From Flavobacteriales bacterium UBA2426 (GTDB taxonomy: Bacteria > Bacteroidota > Bacteroidia > Flavobacteriales_F > PHOS-HE28), in the NCBI GenBank assembly GCA_002342985.1, contig DDRC01000223.1:1-16528 (forward strand): a DNA stretch of 16,528 nucleotides, in the 5' to 3' direction. Numbering within the stretch: position 1 is the first letter of the stretch; each line of letters begins with the position of its first letter. The notes beneath the pieces are model-generated. The model saw only the letters and a list, made by a program, of their open reading frames with translations, searched no databases and was not told where the DNA came from. The position numbers and the translations under genes were made by a program. Shown in pieces: positions 1-5,296 of the stretch.

Positions 1-1057
1 GCTGATAGGCGGGTTCCTTGAACCAATCGGGTTGCGCCCACGGGTCGAATGGGGCATGCACATAGTGGACCTTGCTCAGCGCTTCATCGGAGTATGCGTG
101 CTCTTCCAGTTCCTGGGGTGCGCGCAGATCGATGATGGTGTGAATGGTGTTCCTGTCGAGCAGCTCCTTCAACTTTTCCGGTTCCATGAGCGCAGGCAAG
201 CTGCTTCGCAACAGGTTCGGCCATCGGACCAAGGGGGAATGGGTACCTACGGCCCGCAGGTTCCAGTACCGATCCCTTTCGTACATCAGTTCCAGGACTT
301 CGCGTACCTCTTCCGCGAAGGGATAGGCCAATTCGCTGAGGGTGTTGTGGAACATGTCCAGTAGCGCCCGCTTCTTCCTGTCCATATCGGGGAGGTACAT
401 GGAGCCATTGAGCTCGTAGATGCGCCTCCTCCGATCCCTGTCCGTGATGTTCACCAACAAGTTTCTGGGCAGGAACTGGAAGCAATCGCCGTTGGCCCGC
501 ATGTTCATGAGCTGTACCAGGCAATGCAGTGCGATCTGGTGGAAATAGAGTGCGCGGTATCCGTCGCTCCTGCGATGGAACGTGGACAGGTTGTCGAACT
601 CATAGATGAACTTCTGCACCAACTCATCGATGGTATGCGGACGGTATCCCACCTGCTGCACCGCTCGGGCACCATCCAGCACGTTCCCCGTACGGTCCAA
701 CAAAATGGCGCCCGGCAGCCGCTCTTCAGGGATCGCCGACCCCGCCAGGTCCCGCCCGAAGGTGGCTAGGTCCCGATGGATGGCCATTTCCAGTTTGACG
801 TGCATGCCGTGGAACCAGGCGACCACCTTGCCTCGCATGGCTACCGGCATGACATGGTCCGGTGAGGGCCGCACGTCCTTCAGGGTTGTGATGAGATCCT
901 CCTGCCGGAAACGGTCGTTCACGAGCAGGCCCAGATCGATGTCCGAGTTCGGGGTTGCATCGCCTCGGGCAAAGGATCCATAGAGCACTGCGGCATCCAG
1001 GCCTTCCATGTCGGCGATAGTATGTTGCACTGCTTTGATGATCTGATGCTGCTTCAT
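1..1057 (-). CDS. Nucleotidyltransferase / tyrosine-phosphatase-like fusion protein (3' end outside window)
   Basis: The frame is open from an ATG at 1057 to the left edge (352 codons seen), so the C-terminus is missing. Residues 20-100 look like a minimal nucleotidyltransferase: G27-S28, then S38-D39-I40-D41 (the GS...SDxD metal-binding pattern), with E90 in a KLEM strand as the likely third acidic ligand. Residues 140-265 look like the helical C-terminal part found in KNTase or HEPN-associated nucleotidyltransferases. Residues 280-340 (LLRSSLP..., then TIHTIIDLRAPQELEEH) resemble the start of a Y_phosphatase3/dual-specificity phosphatase fold; the CX5R catalytic loop would lie beyond the window. 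The start overlaps the stop of the upstream kinase-like gene as ATGA, so translational coupling is likely. By family, such proteins transfer NMP to a protein, RNA or small molecule; the substrate here is unknown. The nucleotidyltransferase call is firm, the phosphatase call is moderate. Confidence 0.8.
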   Translation of the reverse strand, partial: MKQHQIIKAVQHTIADMEGLDAAVLYGSFARGDATPNSDIDLGLLVNDRFRQEDLITTLKDVRPSPDHVMPVAMRGKVVAWFHGMHVKLEMAIHRDLATFGRDLAGSAIPEERLPGAILLDRTGNVLDGARAVQQVGYRPHTIDELVQKFIYEFDNLSTFHRRSDGYRALYFHQIALHCLVQLMNMRANGDCFQFLPRNLLVNITDRDRRRRIYELNGSMYLPDMDRKKRALLDMFHNTLSELAYPFAEEVREVLELMYERDRYWNLRAVGTHSPLVRWPNLLRSSLPALMEPEKLKELLDRNTIHTIIDLRAPQELEEHAYSDEALSKVHYVHAPFDPWAQPDWFKEPAYQ

Positions 1058-1578
1058 GTGGTGAGTTGAATTGCCATTCGTTCCAACAGTTCGTTCATGG
1101 ATCTGTTATCGGAGCAATCGCCCTTGATGATGATGGATCCGGGTAGTAAGGACCAGATCGCCTCCACTTCCCCGGCGCGGATCAATTCATCGGTCCTTCG
1201 CGCCAGGTCGAAGGCCTGTTCGGGTGGTGCCGGGTAAGGAACCTCCCACTTGCGTTCCGATAGCCTTGCAAGACATACGCTCAAGGGTGTGGTCAACAGC
1301 ACGACAAGCAGGGGTTCGCCGAACGTTTCCAATCGCTCCGCGAGGAGCAGGCCCGTTTCGCCAAGTCCGGTGGCTTCGATCAGTTGCTGCCTGCCTTGCA
1401 CGACACCATGGAGGAATTGCTCCTTGGCCAAGCGCTCGGCCTCTTGGGTGCCATCGCCGTACTTCCTGCGGTAGACATCGATGGACACCAGCTCAAATGC
1501 CGGGAACCGATGAAGCGATCGTTCGGCCAGGTGGCTTTTGCCGGAACCGAGATTACCGAATAGCAGCACCTTCAGCAT
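1054..1578 (-). CDS. P-loop NTPase, small-molecule or polynucleotide kinase-like
   Basis: This is a 174-residue protein with an N-terminal Walker A (GNLGSGKS, residues 8-15), an acidic residue after strand 2 (D34 in SIDVYRRKYGDG), and an IEATGLGE motif near 67-74. That last motif resembles the catalytic region of AAA_33/zeta-like and other P-loop kinases. A likely lid segment with R106 and R109 follows, and there is no further domain. By family it should phosphorylate a nucleotide, sugar or RNA 5' end; the substrate cannot be read from sequence. I chose the ATG at 1578 because a GAGGA lies just upstream on the coding strand; a TTG at 1605 is in frame but weaker. The start overlaps the radical SAM stop by 7 bp and the stop overlaps the next ATG by 4 bp, placing it inside the operon. 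With the nucleotidyltransferase/phosphatase gene downstream it forms a kinase-transferase-phosphatase set. Confidence 0.75.
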   Translation of the reverse strand: MLKVLLFGNLGSGKSHLAERSLHRFPAFELVSIDVYRRKYGDGTQEAERLAKEQFLHGVVQGRQQLIEATGLGETGLLLAERLETFGEPLLVVLLTTPLSVCLARLSERKWEVPYPAPPEQAFDLARRTDELIRAGEVEAIWSLLPGSIIIKGDCSDNRSMNELLERMAIQLTT

Positions 1579-2594
1579 GGCTTCCTCATGTTGCAGGTGC
1601 GACAAAGCGGCCGGTCGCGGTAGTCGCGCATCAGCCCTTGGTATGCCCCATCGGCCACCACTTCGGAAAGACTCCGCTCGTTCACGTTCCCGAAGTCTCC
1701 CAACGACCGACGGAGATCATCGGGCGCGCAGCAGGGGGAGATATCACCCGTGGCGGACACCCAGAGCTCCTTGCCAAGAAAGGGGCACATGTGATCATGG
1801 GGAACCTCATGGCCGCTCTGTGGCGCCAAGAGAGTGATGTTCTCCAGCTGGACCGGTGTTCCATCAGGCCTCGGATATGCTGCGGCAGTGACCACGGCCT
1901 GGTCCACGATGTGGTTCCAGCGTTCAATGGCCTCGGGTGAGTTCTTGAAGCTCAGCTGCTCGATCTCCTCGAAATGGGCCCACAGATGGTGACCCTTCAC
2001 GCGGTCCACCCCAAGCTTGGCAGCGAGCCGGATGATTTCCGGTAGCTCGTGCATGTTGTTCTGCATGAACGTGAGTTGGAAGGTCACGCGGCAGTAATGC
2101 CCACTCACTGCATGATGCGCATCGCGCACCCTGATGAAGCGCTCCGCGTTCGAGACGGCCTGTTCGAACTTGAGGCCCTTCATCACCGACTCGGCCGTGG
2201 ACTTGGTCGCCCCGTTCCAAGAGATCTTCACATCCGATGTGACCGGGACGATGCGCGCCGCCCAGTCCTCGACGGTTCGCTTGGGGAATGTGCCGTTGGT
2301 CGTCAGGTTCACCTTCATGCCCAACTGGGCCGCGAGTTCGAGCAGCTCATCGAATTGGCGGTACAGCAGCGGCTCTCCCATGGTTGAAGGAATGATCTCG
2401 CGCACGCCCATCGCAGCGGCTTCCTCCATCACCTTGCGGACCATGTCGAACGGCATGCGGCGCCGCTTGATGCCGGTGCGCTCATACAGGCGCTTCATGA
2501 AGTCGCTGTGCTCGCTGTGCTCCTCGCACATGGTACAGCTCAGATTGCAGTCCTCTGGATTGGTGTCCAGGGTGATGCGCCAGAATGTGCTCAT
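1572..2594 (-). CDS. Radical SAM protein with SPASM domain
   Basis: This is a 340-residue protein. The radical SAM cluster motif CxxxCxxC is C16-x3-C20-x2-C23, followed by a GEP motif at 73-75, as in the SAM-binding part of the family. The C-terminus holds a SPASM-type cysteine set: C270, C288, C289, C331, C334 and C340 (the last residue), which would bind one or two auxiliary 4Fe-4S clusters. SPASM enzymes act on ribosomal peptides (sactipeptide or mycofactocin maturation), sulfatases, or sugars and aminocyclitols. No precursor peptide is visible next to it. The ATG at 2594 overlaps the stop of the glycosyltransferase as ATGA. A longer in-frame extension to 2912 exists, but it only reads the glycosyltransferase gene in another frame. 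Anaerobic or low-oxygen chemistry is expected because of the clusters. The family is clear, the reaction unknown. Confidence 0.9.
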   Translation of the reverse strand: MSTFWRITLDTNPEDCNLSCTMCEEHSEHSDFMKRLYERTGIKRRRMPFDMVRKVMEEAAAMGVREIIPSTMGEPLLYRQFDELLELAAQLGMKVNLTTNGTFPKRTVEDWAARIVPVTSDVKISWNGATKSTAESVMKGLKFEQAVSNAERFIRVRDAHHAVSGHYCRVTFQLTFMQNNMHELPEIIRLAAKLGVDRVKGHHLWAHFEEIEQLSFKNSPEAIERWNHIVDQAVVTAAAYPRPDGTPVQLENITLLAPQSGHEVPHDHMCPFLGKELWVSATGDISPCCAPDDLRRSLGDFGNVNERSLSEVVADGAYQGLMRDYRDRPLCRTCNMRKPC

Positions 2595-3871
2595 GGGGTC
2601 TTGATCAATTGGGCGTAGATGTCTTCTAGGGACTTGCAATGCTCCACGATGCCTGGTATTGCGCCATCGGCCGCATGGAGGTAGCCGCGTCGGCCAAAGT
2701 GCTCCATCCTGTCCGGGTGGTCGATGGCCCAGTGTATCCGATCGCGCAGGCTTTCTGCCGATCGATGCTCGAAAAGGAGGCCGTTCACCTGGTGCGCCAC
2801 ATACTCGGCCATTCCACCGGCATTCGCCGTGATTACCGGGATATGGCAGGCTTGGGCCTCGTGGATCACCAGCGGCGAATTCTCCATCCAGATCGATGGC
2901 ACCACGATGCAATCCACCTGCGAGAAGACCTCGTTGGCCAGATTGTGGTTGACATAGGGCCCATGGAAGTGGATGCCAGACCGTGCTTCGGACATGCTCC
3001 TCAAGGCGCGGGTGCTCTGCTCGTCCTTGGCGCCCCAGATGTGCAACTCGGCCACTTCACCCAGCCCATCGAACGCTTCAATCAGCAGGTTCACCCCTTT
3101 GGCGGGGATGTGCGTACCGATGTACCCGAAGCGATACCGCGCTGATGGAACGCGATCCTTCGATGGCGTCAGGTAGTGCAGCGGGAAGCCATAGTCGAGT
3201 TGCACGACCTTGCCTGCCGGAAGGCCAAAGTCGCTGATGAAGCGGTTCCGGAGATACTTGGAAGGAGCGATGAACAGGTCCACGTGATCGCGGATCTCCC
3301 TGGTCTCGCTCATGCGCCGGGCTATCCACGATGTCCAATAGGCAACATCCTGCTCATTCGCTCCCTCTGCGCCGGACATCAGCGAGGTGTAGCATGCTGT
3401 GGCACACTTGCGGTCTTCCTGGCCTTCGCACAGGGCATGCACCACACCACCTCCGAAATTGCGGTGCAGGAACTGCCCGCGCGGGCACATCAGCCAGAAG
3501 TCGTGCAGGGTGAATACGATGGGGATGCCTGCCCCCCTGAGTACATCCACGATGCCGGTGGACAAATGGTTCAGGTGGCCGATGTGCGCGACATCCGGTC
3601 GGAACCGGTGCAATACCTCAGTGAAGCGATTATCCAACTCGGCGTGCCGATAGCCGTCCTTGCCGCGTGGTATGTTCACCAGGATGCGTTCGGGCCCCGT
3701 CCCGTTCGATGCCTGCCGTACAGAGAAGTCCGGCGCGAAGGGGTTCTCTTCCCGGGTGAAGACGAGCACCTTGTGCCGCTTGGCCAGCTCGTCACAGATG
3801 CTCTGGCTGTATACCTCCGATCCTGCGCTGTACAGGGGCGGATAGCCGTGGATGATCTTGAGGATCTTCAT
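2591..3871 (-). CDS. Glycosyltransferase, GT4-like (GT-B fold)
   Basis: This 426-residue protein has two Rossmann-like halves. The N-terminus (MKILKIIHGYPPLYSAGSEVY) has the usual opening strand and Gly-rich acceptor loop. An HDFW motif at 123-126 is followed by C129, C148, C156 and C160, a cysteine group that could bind a metal. The donor half starts near RFGYIGTHIPAKG (247-259) and has the retaining-transferase EX7E motif (E330 and E338 in ENSPLVIHEA). It is predicted to move a sugar from a nucleotide sugar onto an unknown acceptor, and no signal peptide or membrane segment is seen. The ATG overlaps the stop of the DUF4258-like gene by 4 bp and its own stop overlaps the radical SAM start by 4 bp. 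Glycosyltransferase plus radical SAM is a pairing seen in polysaccharide and secondary-metabolite clusters. Confidence 0.9.
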   Translation of the reverse strand: MKILKIIHGYPPLYSAGSEVYSQSICDELAKRHKVLVFTREENPFAPDFSVRQASNGTGPERILVNIPRGKDGYRHAELDNRFTEVLHRFRPDVAHIGHLNHLSTGIVDVLRGAGIPIVFTLHDFWLMCPRGQFLHRNFGGGVVHALCEGQEDRKCATACYTSLMSGAEGANEQDVAYWTSWIARRMSETREIRDHVDLFIAPSKYLRNRFISDFGLPAGKVVQLDYGFPLHYLTPSKDRVPSARYRFGYIGTHIPAKGVNLLIEAFDGLGEVAELHIWGAKDEQSTRALRSMSEARSGIHFHGPYVNHNLANEVFSQVDCIVVPSIWMENSPLVIHEAQACHIPVITANAGGMAEYVAHQVNGLLFEHRSAESLRDRIHWAIDHPDRMEHFGRRGYLHAADGAIPGIVEHCKSLEDIYAQLIKTP

Positions 3872-4215
3872 AGGAGTCTCTTGCTTTTGCGCTTGATGCG
3901 ATAGAGAGCCTTGGGGTTGCGGTACACGGTTACGATGGTCTCATCCATGGCGATCACCACGGTCACGTTCACCAAGCGCTTCGCATAGCGCTCATCAAGG
4001 CCAGGCGGGATGCATCGTCTAAGCATGACATGGAACCGCATGCCTTGGCGATGTAGCTTTCTTCCCCACCGGAGTGTGTCCTGGATCATGGGTGTGGTGA
4101 TGCCACGCTCGTAGGCTCGTTGCACGGCGTGCAGGCTGGGGACGATGATGCGGGGTTGCATGGACTCGGTAACTTGTGGTAACCCCTTTCGTGCAACTCC
4201 GTGCCATAGCTTCAT
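3868..4215 (-). CDS. DUF4258-like small protein, first gene of the operon
   Basis: This is a 115-residue basic protein. Residues 31-53 (HAVQRAYERGITTPMIQDTL and following) and the strand NVTVVIAMDETIVTVY match the pattern of DUF4258: a His on a helix that reads HxxxRxxERGI, then a beta-sheet ending in I-V-T-V-Y. DUF4258 proteins are small alpha/beta proteins, some of which have been proposed to be toxin-like or RNase-like; no activity can be claimed here. I chose the ATG at 4215; an ATG at 4161 (97 residues) would still keep the whole conserved part and cannot be excluded. Neither start has a good ribosome binding site. Its stop overlaps the glycosyltransferase ATG as ATGA, so it leads the operon. 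No antitoxin-like partner lies next to it. Confidence 0.65.
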   Translation of the reverse strand: MKLWHGVARKGLPQVTESMQPRIIVPSLHAVQRAYERGITTPMIQDTLRWGRKLHRQGMRFHVMLRRCIPPGLDERYAKRLVNVTVVIAMDETIVTVYRNPKALYRIKRKSKRLL

Positions 4216-4322
4216 GGCCAGCAATCCGACGCGACTATCAGCTTGTATTCCAGTCGATTATACAGTCTACAGGAAAATCAATGGAATGATATTATCATCG
4301 CATAGCGATATTATCATAACCG
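4216..4322. promoter_or_regulatory. AT-rich divergent control region with two dyad operator-like sites
   Basis: This 107-bp spacer separates the leftward operon from the rightward AAA+ gene and is far richer in A/T than the genes to the right. The 11-mer GATATTATCAT occurs twice, at 4288-4298 and 4307-4317, with centres 19 bp apart (near two helical turns). The first copy sits in a perfect 13-bp dyad ATGATA-T-TATCAT (4286-4298); the second keeps the GATA-T-TATC core. Between them ATCGC/GCGAT arms (4297-4309) form a further small inverted repeat. This is the arrangement expected for a dimeric regulator, perhaps the adjacent AAA+ protein. The function is inferred only. Confidence 0.5.
4257..4262 (-). 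promoter_or_regulatory. Possible -10 hexamer (TATAAT) for the leftward operon
   Basis: On the minus strand a perfect TATAAT lies 41 bp upstream of the chosen DUF4258 start, downstream of the two repeat sites. No well-spaced -35 hexamer is present (a TTGATT lies only 13 bp away). It also does not fit the Bacteroidota TAnnTTTG form, so it could be a chance match in AT-rich DNA or an activator-dependent promoter. Confidence 0.25.
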
Positions 4323-5276
4323 ATGGACAGCGCCAAAACGGAGCTCGAAAGCTTCTTCAAGAACCCCGGCCGATTCTCAGTCCTCGTTCTCGGTGCTCGA
4401 GGCATTGGGAAGTCCAGGATGATCAACGAAATCGGTGGAAAGGTCCTTGAAGCGCCTCCCACCTACTTCAACTGCGCAAGTGTCGAAGGAGACACCATGG
4501 CGCTCAGCGAGCTATTTGGTCACATGAAAGGGGCGTTCACTGGAGCGGACACGGAAAAGTCCGGGGTCTTCCATGCTGCACAGCGAACACGCATGCTCTT
4601 CTTTGACGAGATACATAATCTCAACAAGCGCGTGCAAGAGAAGCTGATGACCGCACTACAAACAGTAGAGCATAAAGGCTCGCCAGGGTGGTATCGGTTC
4701 CGTAAGGTCGGACCCGATACTCGAGAAGAGTTCGTGCGCTTCCAACCGGTCTTTGCGTCGAACCGGAGCATCGAAGAGCTTGAGCAACTGCTCCTGCCGG
4801 ATTTCTTCGACCGGATCAATCAACTCTCAATCTATCTCCCTTCGCTACAAGAGCAAGGGGTGAAGCCCTCTGCTGCCTTCACCACTGTCTGGGAGAACAT
4901 GCTGTTCAAGCAGTCGATCCCAGCTGATGATTCAGCTTTCAACATTTGGCTCGACAGCCTGCCCCTGTCGGGCAACTATCGGGACCTTGAGAAGATCGCT
5001 ATTCTCCTGCAGCATGCTTTGATCAACAAGGACAAGGACCCCTTCGGCTATGCAAGGCGCCGCTTCGAGAAGTTCCATCGAACAGCAGGATCAACACCTC
5101 CTGCTTCAGTATTCAACTTCAGGCGAGGGGTGAGCCTGGCCAAGATGGAATACGAGTACAGGGAAGCCCTGTACAAGTGGTCTCTTAGTCCAGATGGGTA
5201 TGGCTCTGTACGGGCCGCCCAAGACGGACTGAACTTCAAAAAATTAGGTCAGCTTTTAACAGTGAAGAAGGAATGA
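4323..5276 (+). CDS. Stand-alone sigma-54-activator-type AAA+ protein
   Basis: This 317-residue protein is almost entirely a sigma-54 interaction AAA+ domain starting near residue 5. Visible motifs are: Walker A GARGIGKS (24-31), an intact GAFTGA loop (70-75) that contacts sigma-54, Walker B with D95-E96, sensor I N147, an arginine finger at R164 in FFDRINQLSIYLPSL, and sensor II in GNYRDLEK (217-224). Residues 278-312 (REALYKW...GYGSVRAAQDGLNFKKLGQLL) look like a degenerate Fis-type helix-turn-helix. It has no receiver, GAF, PAS or CARF domain, so it resembles PspF in layout and would need another control partner. The Walker A differs from the usual GESGTGKE. A TAA at 4317-4319 in frame fixes the ATG at 4323 as the first possible start; there is no clear ribosome binding site. 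It likely controls the divergent operon, but no sigma-54 promoter was found. Confidence 0.88.
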   Translation: MDSAKTELESFFKNPGRFSVLVLGARGIGKSRMINEIGGKVLEAPPTYFNCASVEGDTMALSELFGHMKGAFTGADTEKSGVFHAAQRTRMLFFDEIHNLNKRVQEKLMTALQTVEHKGSPGWYRFRKVGPDTREEFVRFQPVFASNRSIEELEQLLLPDFFDRINQLSIYLPSLQEQGVKPSAAFTTVWENMLFKQSIPADDSAFNIWLDSLPLSGNYRDLEKIAILLQHALINKDKDPFGYARRRFEKFHRTAGSTPPASVFNFRRGVSLAKMEYEYREALYKWSLSPDGYGSVRAAQDGLNFKKLGQLLTVKKE

Positions 5277-5296
5277 TAAACGCGACTGGCTTCGCC

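Noticed and set aside
2595..2912. N-terminal extension of the radical SAM protein
   Set aside because: The extra 106 residues only read the glycosyltransferase gene in another frame; the ATG at 2594 with an ATGA overlap fits the family start.
4216..4322. Sigma-54 (-24/-12) promoter for the operon
   Set aside because: No GG-N10-GC with a TGGCAC...TTGC context was found on either strand; the closest candidate (TGGAATACAAGCTGA on the minus strand) lacks the GC at -12.
3868..4322. Classical toxin-antitoxin pair
   Set aside because: Only the DUF4258-like gene is present; no second small gene or antitoxin domain lies beside it, and it is coupled to a glycosyltransferase.
1..5276. Known antiphage system or mobile element
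   Set aside because: The gene set matches no defence system I can name, and no transposase, integrase, terminal repeats or phage genes are visible.
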